A DNA stretch of 19,701 nt from Candidatus Hydrogenedentota bacterium (GCA_007130675.1 SLSB01000681.1:1-19701); one strand, 5' to 3'; positions 1-9,450 are shown, counted from the first letter of the stretch. The notes: generated by a model from the letters alone, not told the origin. Program-made: numbers and translations.

Positions 1-57
1 ACGATTATCGTGGGTCTCCAGCGCGGCGGGGCCGAACGCGTCGAAATCGGGTAACAC
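1..57 (-). CDS. Partial CDS, 5' end only, unidentified
   Basis: A minus-strand frame opens with GTG at 57 and stays open to the window edge, giving 19 residues that begin LPDFDAFGPAALETHDNR after the start. It begins 20 nt after the stop of the DUF362 gene on the same strand, so it would be the next gene of that operon. A purine-rich GAGGGA lies about 12 nt upstream, which is a weak and rather distant ribosome-binding site. The fragment is too short to assign to a family. The call rests on the open frame, the operon-like spacing and the lack of another candidate here. Confidence 0.4.
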   Translation of the reverse strand, partial: MLPDFDAFGPAALETHDNR

Positions 58-77
58 GTTCTCTGTGCATCCCTCTG

Positions 78-896
78 TCAGGTGACGTCTTGGGCGTGGC
101 CGAGCACGCCGTCGGCCATCTGGATGTGGCCGATAGTGCGCCAGTCAAACCCGAGCAGCTCCGCGCCCTTGGCGTCGAGCGCCACCGGGTCGGCGCTGGC
201 CAGAATCTTGTTCACGGGCGGGTCGCATTGTGGTCCCCAGAGGTGGGCGGTAGCCATGCCCACGGTGGCGTCGAGCAGGCACAGATCTGGCTTGCAATAC
301 TGGTTCAACTCGAAGATGTAATGCTGCAATTGGTTGTTGTTTTCGCCGTGGAGTTGGGCCTTTTTGTAGGCGCTGCCCCCATAGAGCCGGGCCGGCGCAA
401 TGCCAAACATGTTCTTCATCGCCAGCGTGACTTTTGACATGCTGTGCGCTTTCAGCACCGGAATCGACACGATGAAGGCGCCCCGCAAAGGTTTGGGAAT
501 GTGAAACTCCTTGAGGAACCGCATGCGCGGATTCGAGACCTGCTCCCAAGGCTCGGCGTCGAGGTCGATGAGTTCGACCTGCTTGCGTGCGGCCATCTCG
601 TCATATCCCAACTCACGGAAGGCGCGCCGGGTGTTGCCGTCACCCGAGCCTTCCGCCACGATGATGTGCGCCGTGGAGTGCATGCGAATGTAGTCAATGG
701 CCGCCTCGACGCAGGCCGCCGGCGTCGTGATGGGATGGGGCGAATGATTGACAAGATTGGGTTTGAGCACAACGCGGGTTTGGCGGGCCAACAGCTCGCC
801 GGCGTTGCATTTATCCAAGGCGCGCGACACTGAGTCAGGATACGAGCTAAACTCCTCGACCGCCACGCGCACGCCCGTCGCAGCTTGTACCGTCAC
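78..896 (-). CDS. DUF362 domain protein
   Basis: This gene encodes a 272-residue protein of the DUF362 family, whose biochemical role is not settled; relatives often sit beside iron-sulfur or redox genes. Visible family features are the KPNLVNHSPHPITTP stretch (about 45-59), an AEGSGDG loop (81-87), SIPVLKAH (144-151) followed by LAMKNMFGI (158-166), and the C-terminal ADPVALDAKGAELLGF (235-250). I see no four-cysteine ferredoxin motif, so this is the short form without a 4Fe-4S domain. The start is the GTG at 896 because AGGAGG lies 4 nt upstream; the frame stays open further upstream to 1253, but that part runs antisense across the bacilliredoxin gene and looks non-coding. It follows brxC by 79 nt on the same strand and is probably cotranscribed with it. 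Family assignment is firm; function is unknown. Confidence 0.85.
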   Translation of the reverse strand: MTVQAATGVRVAVEEFSSYPDSVSRALDKCNAGELLARQTRVVLKPNLVNHSPHPITTPAACVEAAIDYIRMHSTAHIIVAEGSGDGNTRRAFRELGYDEMAARKQVELIDLDAEPWEQVSNPRMRFLKEFHIPKPLRGAFIVSIPVLKAHSMSKVTLAMKNMFGIAPARLYGGSAYKKAQLHGENNNQLQHYIFELNQYCKPDLCLLDATVGMATAHLWGPQCDPPVNKILASADPVALDAKGAELLGFDWRTIGHIQMADGVLGHAQDVT

Positions 897-900
897 GTTC

Positions 901-906
901 CCTCCT
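901..906 (-). promoter_or_regulatory. Shine-Dalgarno AGGAGG setting the DUF362 start
   Basis: The minus strand reads AGGAGG here, with GAAC separating it from the GTG at 896. This strong site decides the start of the DUF362 gene against the longer open frame that reaches 1253. Confidence 0.75.
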
Positions 907-975
907 CGCCGTTTCGATGCAAGTAACGCCCGGGGACGGCGCGCTATTCCGGAAACTGCCTGCAGCGCTGGCGGT

Positions 976-1320
976 TCACCTGCTGGCGTTCTCGAGAGCT
1001 TCCTGCATGCGGTCGCCCTGCACGCCGTGGTGTGTCGCCGACCATACGGCTGCCTTGTCTTTGACGAGGATGATCTGCGGGGACTGGTGCTGCACCGCAA
1101 GGTCATCGGCGATCTGGTTCGACACCGGCCGGTTCTCGATGACCTTGACCATAAAGATGTCCGGGGCGTCCTCCGCGTTTTGACGGCCATATTCAGTGAC
1201 ACGGTCATGCGCCGCCGCGGAGATTGGACACGACGTGCTGTGTTTAAACACAAAAACGGGTTTCTGGATGGAAGCGTCGAGGCACGCCTCCCAATCCTGC
1301 GGGCCTGTCAATTCTTTCAT
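976..1320 (-). CDS. brxC: Monothiol bacilliredoxin, BrxC/YtxJ family
   Basis: This 114-residue thioredoxin-fold protein belongs to the YtxJ/BrxC family (DUF2847), which removes bacillithiol from proteins modified under oxidative stress. The sequence shows VFVFKHSTSCPIS at 22-34: the single-cysteine CPIS active site (Cys31) after a beta strand, with the KHST lead-in typical of the family. A second thioredoxin-like strand pair follows (DIFMVKVIE, 54-62), then QSPQIILVKD (79-88), whose Pro81 is the expected cis-proline. Length is normal. The start at 1320 is preceded by AAGGAG with 8 nt spacing. It lies 67 nt downstream of rng and 79 nt upstream of the DUF362 gene, on the same strand. Family assignment is confident. 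That the organism makes bacillithiol is an inference, because no bsh genes are in this window. Confidence 0.88.
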   Translation of the reverse strand: MKELTGPQDWEACLDASIQKPVFVFKHSTSCPISAAAHDRVTEYGRQNAEDAPDIFMVKVIENRPVSNQIADDLAVQHQSPQIILVKDKAAVWSATHHGVQGDRMQEALENASR

Positions 1321-1387
1321 CTGTCGAGCTCCTTACGTGTCGGCCTTTGGGCGGCTACTGACCATTAGCTGAGAGGCAAGTGAATGC

Positions 1388-2938
1388 TCATCCCGCCTGT
1401 TTGCCTGTGTCACTCTGGCCGATCTTGATTTCCTTGCGTGTACGGACACTGAGAAATGTGATGTCCTCGATGTGAAAGTCGGAGACAGATTCGACGGATA
1501 CTTCGCGGTCAAACTCCTGGGCGATGGCGTCGAGAAGGTCTTTGTTTTCGTTGCGGAGCCGCCGGGCAACGTCAGGATGGACCTGCAAGATGACGGCCTT
1601 TTCCTTCGAGCGGCAGAAAAGACTCTGCAACTGGCGCAACGTTGCGAACGTCATTGTGGTGATAGACCGTATCAGGCCGCTTCCTTCGCAATAGGGGCAG
1701 GGTTGTGACAGGGCCTTGACAAGGTTGTGCTTAACCCGTTTCCGGGTCATTTCGATCATCCCGAGTTCGGAAATCTCAGACACGGTAGTCTTGGCGCGGT
1801 CTCGCTTGAGGCATTCCTGGAGGCGTTTGAGCAGCTCGCGCTTGTTGCGCTCGTATTGCATGTCGATGAAATCGATCACGATGATGCCGCCAAGATCCCG
1901 CAGACGCACTTGGCGCGCGATCTCTTCGGCCGCCTCGAGATTGGTCTTGAGAACGGTCTCTTCGAGGTTTTTGCGGCCGGTAAAGCGCCCGGTGTTGACG
2001 TCGATGGCGATCAGGGCCTCGGTCTGGTCGATGCAGATATGGCCGCCGCTCCTGAGATAGACCTTTCGGTTCAGGGCCTTGTTTATCTCAGGTTCGATGG
2101 CCATCTTTTCAAAGAGCGGGGTGCGGCCGCGGTATAGTTTGCACCGTTTCTTGAGGTTGGGCGCGAAGTTTTCGAGAAAGTTGAGAATGCGGCTGTACTC
2201 GACTTCGCTATCGACGGTCAGGCGGTTCACATCGTTTGTGAAGGAATCGCGGATAATGCGCAAGATGGGCCCGATGTCCTCATGAAGAAGGGCGGGGCCT
2301 TTCATGGATTCCATTTTGGCGCGCACCTTTTTCCACACCTTGGCAAGGTACGCGACGTCTGGCTGGAAATCGGCCTTGCTTTTGTTTTCGGCGGCCGTGC
2401 GCATAATGAGGCCGAGCCCATCCGGACGAAGCTTATGGAGAATGCGCTTGAGGCGGTCGCGCTCGCGATCGCTCTCGATTTTGCGCGATACGCCCAAGTG
2501 CTTGACCGTCGGCATGAGCACGCAGTACCGGCCGGGCAGGGTGATGTAGTTGGTGACGCGCATCCCTTTGCTGCCCAGGCTGTCTTTGCTGACCTGCACC
2601 ATAATGTACTGGTTCTTCTTGAGCATTGACTCGATGGAGGGCGATTTCTGCCGTTGCGATTTCTTGCGGGGTTTGGCGGTTCCCTCTTCGAACACGAAAT
2701 CGCCCGTGCCTTCCGTACCGGCGATGTCGGACACATAGAGGAAACCATTTTTTTCGAACCCGATGTCAATGAACGCAGCCTGAATGCCCGGCACAATCGA
2801 ATCGACGCGGCCCTTGTAGATGTTGCCGACAAGGCTGCGGCTTTCGTGGCGTTCGATAGAGAGTTCGGCGAGCCGTTTCTCTTCGAGCAGCGCGATTCGT
2901 GTTTCGAGCGGGGCTACATTGATCACAAACTCCTTCAT
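1388..2938 (-). CDS. rng: Ribonuclease G/E family endoribonuclease
   Basis: This 516-residue protein is a single-strand-specific endoribonuclease of the RNase E/G family, acting in rRNA maturation and mRNA decay. An S1 RNA-binding domain lies at about 36-130 (GNIYKGRVDSIVPGIQAAFIDIG, 38-60) and carries a charged lysine-rich insert at about 75-105. The RNase H-like catalytic region has the two metal-binding aspartates: Asp313 in AIDVNTGR and Asp356 in IVIDFIDM. CPYC at 414-417 is the zinc-link pair that joins subunits in the family. The protein ends soon after the small domain, so it lacks the long C-terminal scaffold of RNase E and is G-like in size. The start at 2938 has GGAG about 6 nt upstream. 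It follows the DUF2344 gene by 35 nt. In E. coli rng also lies downstream of mreBCD, so its place after the elongasome genes is a conserved theme. Confidence 0.95.
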   Translation of the reverse strand: MKEFVINVAPLETRIALLEEKRLAELSIERHESRSLVGNIYKGRVDSIVPGIQAAFIDIGFEKNGFLYVSDIAGTEGTGDFVFEEGTAKPRKKSQRQKSPSIESMLKKNQYIMVQVSKDSLGSKGMRVTNYITLPGRYCVLMPTVKHLGVSRKIESDRERDRLKRILHKLRPDGLGLIMRTAAENKSKADFQPDVAYLAKVWKKVRAKMESMKGPALLHEDIGPILRIIRDSFTNDVNRLTVDSEVEYSRILNFLENFAPNLKKRCKLYRGRTPLFEKMAIEPEINKALNRKVYLRSGGHICIDQTEALIAIDVNTGRFTGRKNLEETVLKTNLEAAEEIARQVRLRDLGGIIVIDFIDMQYERNKRELLKRLQECLKRDRAKTTVSEISELGMIEMTRKRVKHNLVKALSQPCPYCEGSGLIRSITTMTFATLRQLQSLFCRSKEKAVILQVHPDVARRLRNENKDLLDAIAQEFDREVSVESVSDFHIEDITFLSVRTRKEIKIGQSDTGKQAG

Positions 2939-2973
2939 TCTTTCTCCGCGTTGTAGGCGGCTTGCGCCACCTG

Positions 2974-3609
2974 TCAGGTACGCGTGGCCGGGCTGTCGGC
3001 AAAGCGCACGCCGTGTCGTTCCATTTTCAGGAGCAGGGCGTCTTCGGGCGGCGTGCCAAAGACCGACGCGATCACCTCCTCGGGTTTCGGGGTGCCTTCC
3101 GCGCGTACCTCAATGTCCATAATCACTTCTCCGGGGCCCACCTCGAGTTTCGAGACGCTACGGCGCAAATCCAAGGTGCGTTTCTGCCCCTTCCGGAGCC
3201 GAACAAGCGGCCACGTATCCGCGCGGCAAAACCGCTCCGCTTTTTCCGGCGGGAATACGCCGGCTACCCGATAGCGGAAGGTTCTTGCAACCGCCTTGAC
3301 GCTTCGCGCGCCGGGCGGCAGCCGCCGCGCCGATCGTACCTCGAGCCCGGCGGGCAACTCGGCGGCCAGCCGGGCCATAAAGGCCGTGCCGGTGATCGGC
3401 TCCACCAATTCAAAATCGACATATTCGCATTGACTCGTGTGCGCGGGCGCCAGATGCGGGCCCGCCTGAAGCCGCGGCACACCGTGCCTGGTTCGGGCTA
3501 CGGGCAACGCCGCCCGAGCGGCAGCGCTGCGCACACGTTCAACGAAATCCTTAAATGGCATGCCGGCGAGGGCCGGGCCGCGTGCCAAGCGCACACGCAA
3601 CACGCTCAT
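2974..3609 (-). CDS. DUF2344 / TIGR03936 radical-SAM-associated protein
   Basis: This 211-residue protein matches the DUF2344 family (TIGR03936), normally found fused to or next to a TIGR03960-type radical SAM protein. Recognisable parts are the N-terminal VLRVRLARGPALAGMPF (3-19) and the hallmark VPRLQAGPHLAP...SQCEYVDFELVEP stretch (44-71). The C-terminal EEVIASVFGTPPEDALLLKMERHGVRF (178-203) includes the RHGVRF-type ending. The start at 3609 has GGAG about 6 nt upstream. It sits 25 nt after rodA and 35 nt before rng, matching the common association of this family with RNase G. No radical SAM gene is present on either side. The molecular role is unknown; a link to RNA or ribosome modification is only inferred from its usual neighbours. 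Confidence 0.85.
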   Translation of the reverse strand: MSVLRVRLARGPALAGMPFKDFVERVRSAAARAALPVARTRHGVPRLQAGPHLAPAHTSQCEYVDFELVEPITGTAFMARLAAELPAGLEVRSARRLPPGARSVKAVARTFRYRVAGVFPPEKAERFCRADTWPLVRLRKGQKRTLDLRRSVSKLEVGPGEVIMDIEVRAEGTPKPEEVIASVFGTPPEDALLLKMERHGVRFADSPATRT

Positions 3610-3634
3610 CCATTCTCCTCTGCACGGCCAGGGT

Positions 3635-4777
3635 TTATTTCTCGGAAAACATCCCTTTTCGCACGTTTACACTAAGCATACTGCCGATACACATCATCGT
3701 CGTCAAGTAAAACGAGCCGCCGTAGCTCAAAAACGGCAGCGGAAGGCCCGTAATCGGCATCAAATGTATCGTAATGGCAATATTCACAAACACGTGCACG
3801 GCCAACACGGCCACACATCCCACCGCGAGCAGATTTCCGGCCGGATCGGTGCAGTCTCCGGACAGCATAAACCCCCGTATCAAAAATGCGGTGAATAATG
3901 CAATGACCAGGACGGCCCCGACAAAGCCGCGTTCCTCTCCCAACAGGGAAAAGATGAAATCGGTGCGGTATTCCGGCAAGAAGCGCAGATGCGTTTGCGT
4001 TCCCTGGCCAACGCCCTTGCCCCACATCTGGCCGCTGCCGACCGCGATTTTTGCCTGGATGATCTGGTAGCCTTCATCGGCCGGGGCGCTGGTGGGGTCG
4101 ACAAATGTCATGACGCGGTCGCGCTGGTAAGGCTCGAGTTTCATCCACGCTACAGGCATCAACGCGACTCCCACCAGGATGAGGGCCACCAGATGCCATT
4201 TGCGGCATCCAGCGGTGAAGACCATCACAAATGCCAGCGGCATAAAGGTAATGGCTGTTCCCAGGTCCGATTGCGTAACGACAAGAAAACTCGGAATACC
4301 CGCAATAGCAAGAGCAACCGCCAAATAGGGAAACTTGCGTATACGCGGCCCGATTTTCGAGAGATACCAGGCGAGTGCATAGATAACCCCCAGTTTTGCG
4401 AATTCAGACGGCTGCACTCCGAATGGCCCGATACGGAACCAGCGGCTGCCGGGGCGCATGACCAGTATCACAATTAGAGTTGCCAGCGCCCCTACATAAA
4501 ACAGTGGCCCCAGAGACACCAGAAAACGATAGTCAATACATACGAGTATCAAGGCCAATAGGGTCCCCACGGCAAGAAACATCCCATGCCGCGCAAAATG
4601 GGCGGTTGCCTCGCCCGCGCCATGCCCATGACTGGCGCTGTGCATGTTCGACAGTCCGATGTAGGCCAGCGCGGCCACGAGCAAGACCAACAGCCAATCC
4701 AGATGCCCGAGATTGCGCCAGTTGACAATGCGGATGTGCGAATCCATCAAGCGGAGATCGCGCTCGAGCTGACTCAT
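3635..4777 (-). CDS. rodA: RodA, SEDS peptidoglycan glycosyltransferase
   Basis: This 380-residue polytopic membrane protein of the SEDS family polymerises lipid II into glycan strands of the lateral wall together with PBP2. About ten hydrophobic segments are visible. Family motifs are RWFRIGPFGVQPSEFAKL (112-129), QSDLGTA (169-175) with the conserved Asp171 (QPDLG in most homologues, here with Ser), THLRFLPEYRTDFIFSLLGEERGF (262-285) and GLPLPFLSYGGS (344-355). The ATG at 4777 overlaps the mrdA stop as ATGA and has AGGAGG 7 nt upstream, which points to translational coupling and fixes the start. Met11 is an alternative but lacks a ribosome-binding site. The rod form rather than FtsW is inferred from the adjacent PBP2 and MreBCD genes and from the motif wording. 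Confidence 0.96.
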   Translation of the reverse strand: MSQLERDLRLMDSHIRIVNWRNLGHLDWLLVLLVAALAYIGLSNMHSASHGHGAGEATAHFARHGMFLAVGTLLALILVCIDYRFLVSLGPLFYVGALATLIVILVMRPGSRWFRIGPFGVQPSEFAKLGVIYALAWYLSKIGPRIRKFPYLAVALAIAGIPSFLVVTQSDLGTAITFMPLAFVMVFTAGCRKWHLVALILVGVALMPVAWMKLEPYQRDRVMTFVDPTSAPADEGYQIIQAKIAVGSGQMWGKGVGQGTQTHLRFLPEYRTDFIFSLLGEERGFVGAVLVIALFTAFLIRGFMLSGDCTDPAGNLLAVGCVAVLAVHVFVNIAITIHLMPITGLPLPFLSYGGSFYLTTMMCIGSMLSVNVRKGMFSEK

Positions 4778-6714
4778 GGCGCTTCCTCCTCGGCTCGGGC
4801 AATCCGCATGTCTCTGGGCAGATGGGCATAGAAATACTCGATAAGCTGTCTGGTTATCGGGGCGGCCACGGAGCTGCCGTGCATTCCATGCTCGACGATC
4901 ACGGCGATCGCAATCGGCGGGTCTTGGTCAGCGACAGCCGCCACGAACCAGGCGTGGTCGCGTTCCGTTTTCGGGATCTCCTCATCGCTGCTGTACCGCC
5001 GGGACTGTATGACGGATGCGGTGCCTGTCTTCCCAAGCACCACCATACCGGGAATGCGCGCCTCGATGCCGGTGCCGGCGCTGGGCCGCTCGGTCTTTTC
5101 GACACATTTGCGCATACCTTTGTGAACGACCTCGAGGGTGTGTTCGCTGATCGGCAAAGGAGTGATGTCGGGGCCAAGCGTCTTGTTGAGATAGGGCCTG
5201 ACACGATTCCCGCCGTTGACAACCGCGGCCATCATCACCGCCGCCTGCAATGGGGTGACTGCCACCTGGCCTTGGCCGATCGAGACATTTACGGTTTCTC
5301 CCGGATACCAGCGCTGCTCCCAGGGATCGCCGTCGGGATGCTGCTGTCTTTTCCACTCGGCAGACGGCACCAAGCCGGCTTCCTCTGCCCCGGGCGGCAC
5401 GTCGAGGCCCGTAACGATGCCCAGACCGAGCATTTCCGCCCACCTGTTAATGTTATCGATGCCGAGTTTGGTCCCGGCGTTGTAGAAAAACTCATTACAC
5501 GAATATGCCAGCGCGTCGATTACGTCGGTGCGGCCGTGCCCGCCGTATTTGTAGCGCCAGCACCGCCACGGACGGCTCACCCCCGGCAGCCGGAAAAAGC
5601 CGTCGCAACCGTAAACGGTGTGCTCGGAAATCACGCCCTCTTCGAGCGCCGCGATCGCCATGGCCACTTTAAAGATTGAGCCGGGAGGATAATGTTCCTG
5701 AAACGCGCGGTTTCGCATTGGGCTTGGCCGCGCCTGAAGCAGAGCGGTGCGCTCGCGCCCATAGCCCGCCCGCACGAAAACCCCGGGGTCATAACGCGGG
5801 GTGCTTGCCAACGCGAGGACCTCCCCGGTATTGGCCTCGAGCACCACAATAGCGCCGCGTTCGGCCCCGAGCAGTTCCTCGCACTTGGCCTGAAGGCCGA
5901 TATCGAGCGTGAGCGTGAGGGAGCGCCCGGGCACGGGATCGCGGCTGAACTCGAGTTCCTGGCGCAGCCGCCGGCCGAGGCTGTCGGTCTGCACGATCGG
6001 GCGCCCAAACTCGTCGGTGCGCAATTGTGGCTCGCTTTGGTTGTAAATGACTACGCAGAGCTGCCCGTCACGCCCGCGGAGAACGGGGTCATACATTTGT
6101 TCGATGCCCATCCGGCCGATCCGGTCGCCCATGCGGAATGCCGGCCCCCACGCTGTGAGCTCCTCGCGGCTGATTTCGCCAATGTAACCCAGAATCTGGC
6201 CGGCTACTTCGCCATAGTGATACCGCCGCAGCGGCCGAACGATTGTGTAAACACCGGGCAGTTCGAACGAGTATTCCTCGACGCGGGCCAGCTCGGTTTT
6301 CGTGACATTCTGCTTGACCAGTATCTGCGTAAACGGTCTTCGTTCGTATTGCGCGATACGCTCGAGCAGCGCGTCGCCATCGATAGCCAACAGGTGCTCG
6401 AGCCTGCGGGTCACGGCCTCGCGCTCATGCTCCTTGCAGTCCGCGGGCACAAACACGATGTCGCAGGCCGGTTGGGTGTCGGCGAGCACCACGTCTTCAT
6501 TGCGCGCGTAGATGATGCCGCGCGGCGCCTCAAGCCGCTGGAAATGCAGCCGGTTTTCGTTCGACGCCTGGGCGTACTCGTTGCCATGGATGATCTGCAG
6601 ATCCCACAGTCGGAGCACAAGAATTGACTGAAGGACGAGCAACCCCACCATCATGGCGTGCAGACGCCGGGAGGCGCCTTCAAAGCGTTTTGGCTTTTCC
6701 CGCTCCAGAAGCAT
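4774..6714 (-). CDS. mrdA: Penicillin-binding protein 2 (transpeptidase)
   Basis: This 646-residue class B penicillin-binding protein is the elongasome DD-transpeptidase and RodA partner. After a short basic cytoplasmic tail, one membrane anchor lies at about 20-38. The pedestal/dimerisation domain carries APRGIIYARN (63-72) and LGYIGEI (175-181). The transpeptidase domain has all three catalytic motifs: SIFK (Ser346-Lys349) after YPPG, SCN (405-407), and KTGT (562-565). Between the first two, GCDGFFRLPGVSRPWRCW...GGHGRTD (369-397) resembles the zinc-site segment described in Gram-negative PBP2, with Cys, Asp and His available. Length is typical. The ATG at 6714 lies 9 nt after the mreD stop with GAGGG upstream. 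It overlaps rodA by 4 nt. No truncation is seen. Confidence 0.97.
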   Translation of the reverse strand: MLLEREKPKRFEGASRRLHAMMVGLLVLQSILVLRLWDLQIIHGNEYAQASNENRLHFQRLEAPRGIIYARNEDVVLADTQPACDIVFVPADCKEHEREAVTRRLEHLLAIDGDALLERIAQYERRPFTQILVKQNVTKTELARVEEYSFELPGVYTIVRPLRRYHYGEVAGQILGYIGEISREELTAWGPAFRMGDRIGRMGIEQMYDPVLRGRDGQLCVVIYNQSEPQLRTDEFGRPIVQTDSLGRRLRQELEFSRDPVPGRSLTLTLDIGLQAKCEELLGAERGAIVVLEANTGEVLALASTPRYDPGVFVRAGYGRERTALLQARPSPMRNRAFQEHYPPGSIFKVAMAIAALEEGVISEHTVYGCDGFFRLPGVSRPWRCWRYKYGGHGRTDVIDALAYSCNEFFYNAGTKLGIDNINRWAEMLGLGIVTGLDVPPGAEEAGLVPSAEWKRQQHPDGDPWEQRWYPGETVNVSIGQGQVAVTPLQAAVMMAAVVNGGNRVRPYLNKTLGPDITPLPISEHTLEVVHKGMRKCVEKTERPSAGTGIEARIPGMVVLGKTGTASVIQSRRYSSDEEIPKTERDHAWFVAAVADQDPPIAIAVIVEHGMHGSSVAAPITRQLIEYFYAHLPRDMRIARAEEEAP

Positions 6715-6723
6715 CTTAGACCC

Positions 6724-7221
6724 TCACGATTGTGGCGAATAATGCCGCCGAAACAACCGGTCCATCGCAAAAAATACAAACGGCGTCAACAACGCTGTGT
6801 ATAGCGTACTGGGAATGACGGTCTGCTTCAACGAAGCAAACACCGCCCATTGCGGATCCTGAACCGCCTGAATGACCGAGTAACACAGGCCAAAGAAGAT
6901 ACCGGCGATGCAGACCAGCCCGACCTTGACCGCGGGATGCTGCGTAATCAGGCGAACTGCGACGCGGGCCGTAAGAAACCCCACCGCGACATAACACAGG
7001 ACGTGATGGCCAAGCACGCTGTCGCGCGCCACATCCTGGAACAGCCCGCCCAGTACCCCGCTGAACATCGCCCGCTCTTCGCCGTCAATGATGGCAAAGT
7101 AAATCACCACGAGCAATACCAGGTTGGGTGTGACCCCTTTCACCTGAACAGCATCCAGCCACGTGGTCTGTATCAGTGCCGTCGCGGCCATCAGTATGGC
7201 CCATGTAATGTTCTTTCGCAT
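6724..7221 (-). CDS. mreD: Rod shape-determining protein MreD
   Basis: This 165-residue membrane protein of the elongasome has five to six hydrophobic segments: about 6-20, 30-46, 53-63, 72-92, 100-120 and 134-153. The TPNLVLLVVIYFAIIDGEERAMFSGVLGGLFQDV region (31-64) is characteristic of MreD. I place the start at the ATG at 7221 because it lies 7 nt after the mreC TAG stop and an AGGGA ribosome-binding site overlaps that stop. A longer version starting at 7263 would overlap the mreC 3' end by 35 nt without a better signal. Gene order mreB-mreC-mreD-mrdA-rodA supports the call, since MreD sequences are poorly conserved. Confidence 0.92.
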   Translation of the reverse strand: MRKNITWAILMAATALIQTTWLDAVQVKGVTPNLVLLVVIYFAIIDGEERAMFSGVLGGLFQDVARDSVLGHHVLCYVAVGFLTARVAVRLITQHPAVKVGLVCIAGIFFGLCYSVIQAVQDPQWAVFASLKQTVIPSTLYTALLTPFVFFAMDRLFRRHYSPQS

Positions 7222-7228
7222 GGGTTCC

Positions 7229-8155
7229 CTACGGAGCGTAACGTTCCTGCATCGAGCGCTCATCCGGCATGGGATGCGCGCGCGACACCGCGCCTTGCGG
7301 GCGCGGCCGGCCGCGTATTTCCTCGGCCGGTATCAGGGCTTGGGTAATCACAAACACTTCATCAAGGCTTTGAAAATTGGCGTCGGGCAGCACACGGGCC
7401 TTCTTTTGCAGCGTTTGTCCGGCTTCAACGCCGACCACCGTGCCGATGGGCCGCCCCGCCGGGTAGATGCCGCTGCCCATGGTGATCACACGGTCACCCA
7501 CGCCAATCTGGTCTTTCATGTCGATGTATTCCATCTCGCACACGGCATTGGCGCCGACCTGCCCGGTGCCGCGCACAATGCCCCGCACCCGGTTGCGCAC
7601 GGTCAGTGCGCCGATCTTGCAGTCGGGATTGTGCAAGGTCAGCACGGTAGCGTTGACCGGGCTTACCTCGGAGACGACCCCGACGACCGCTCCGTCCGGC
7701 GCGAGCACGCACATGGCGCGCTCGATGCCGTGGGTGCGGCCCCGGTCGATGACAAATGCACCCAGCGAACGCGAGATGATCGCCGCAGGCAGTAATGTTA
7801 CGGCCGTTTCACTGCGCTCGAAATCGAGCATCTGGCGGAGCCGCCTCTGCTCTGCTCGAAGCTCTTCGTAATCAGCAAGCCGCTGGGCCAGCTCGGCGCG
7901 TTCCTGCTGCAGGCGGTTCACCTCACGATAGTTGTGGTGATAATCCAGCACGAATTCCGCGGCGTACGAGTAAGCATTCTCGGTGAAATTCAACGCGATC
8001 CAGAACGGATGCGACGCCACCGACACCCCGGTGCGCAGGGCGTCGCTCACTAGTGACCCGCGCTTGCCCGCCGCCAGGGAGGCCAGCGAAAGCAGCACAA
8101 GCACAGTCAGAATAATGGTCGCGCGATGTTCGCGTATGCGTCGCTGTAAGCTCAC
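7229..8155 (-). CDS. mreC: Rod shape-determining protein MreC
   Basis: MreC is a periplasmic elongasome scaffold anchored in the inner membrane; it contacts PBP2 and helps activate it. This 308-residue protein has a basic N-terminus and one transmembrane segment (about 12-30). A charged coiled coil follows at about 70-112, and the double beta-barrel domain runs from about 115 to 275 (AAIISRSLGAFVIDRGRTHGIERAM and GDRVITMGSGIYPAGRPIGTVVGVE). The tail after about 275 is proline- and charge-rich. The start is GTG at 8155, the only start codon after the in-frame TAA upstream; no clear Shine-Dalgarno is visible, unlike the other genes of the operon. It lies 69 nt after mreB and 7 nt before mreD. 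Confidence 0.94.
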   Translation of the reverse strand: MSLQRRIREHRATIILTVLVLLSLASLAAGKRGSLVSDALRTGVSVASHPFWIALNFTENAYSYAAEFVLDYHHNYREVNRLQQERAELAQRLADYEELRAEQRRLRQMLDFERSETAVTLLPAAIISRSLGAFVIDRGRTHGIERAMCVLAPDGAVVGVVSEVSPVNATVLTLHNPDCKIGALTVRNRVRGIVRGTGQVGANAVCEMEYIDMKDQIGVGDRVITMGSGIYPAGRPIGTVVGVEAGQTLQKKARVLPDANFQSLDEVFVITQALIPAEEIRGRPRPQGAVSRAHPMPDERSMQERYAP

Positions 8156-8224
8156 GCTACGTTACCCAGCACATTGCGCTACGGAAGCCAGTCCAGCGGC
8201 GTTGTGAGCGGTCAAGCCGATGGC

Positions 8225-9253
<1,029 letters not shown>

Positions 9254-9349
9254 AATATCACCCTTTTTCTACCACTGGGATTCACCCCAAGAGCTGTCAT
9301 AAGCCCTCATATTATAAGGTCTTGTGTGGGATTTGTATTCCCCGGCAAA

Positions 9350-9377
9350 ATTATACCAGAACCACAGGTCAAATCAA
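9350..9377 (-). promoter_or_regulatory. Sigma-70-type promoter for the mreB operon
   Basis: On the minus strand a perfect TATAAT (9355 down to 9350) follows TTGATT (9377 down to 9372) with 16 bp spacing. Transcription would begin near 9343, giving a leader of about 90 nt before the mreB GTG. A second TATAAT lies at 9316-9311 but lacks a recognisable -35 box. The segment is AT-rich within GC-rich surroundings. This is the only good promoter seen upstream of the nine-gene minus-strand run. Confidence 0.55.
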
Positions 9378-9410
9378 AAAGAATTCGCGAAACCCTCACG
9401 CTATTCTCCC

Positions 9411-9450
9411 AAAAAACTCGCCAGGTGTCCAGGATGCCTATCCTCACCTG
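9411..9450 (-). terminator. Terminator-like hairpin with T6, minus strand
   Basis: The minus strand forms CAGGTG-AGGAT, an AGGC loop, then ATCCT-GGA-CACCTG (GGA bulged), with arms at 9440-9450 and 9422-9435. After a 5-nt spacer it reads TTTTTT (9416-9411). The stem is 11 bp with a 3-nt bulge. The gap before the T-run is longer than in a classical intrinsic terminator. No recognised minus-strand gene lies directly upstream, so it would either insulate the mreB promoter from antisense transcription or end a small RNA. Confidence 0.35.

Noticed and set aside
897..1253. Upstream extension of the DUF362 frame to a 391-residue protein
   Set aside because: The added part is antisense to the bacilliredoxin gene, rich in Arg/Ser/Thr and unlike the family, while a strong AGGAGG supports GTG 896.
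4774..4777. Sequencing error or frameshift at mrdA/rodA
   Set aside because: The 4-nt ATGA overlap is a normal coupled junction and both proteins are full length with complete motifs.
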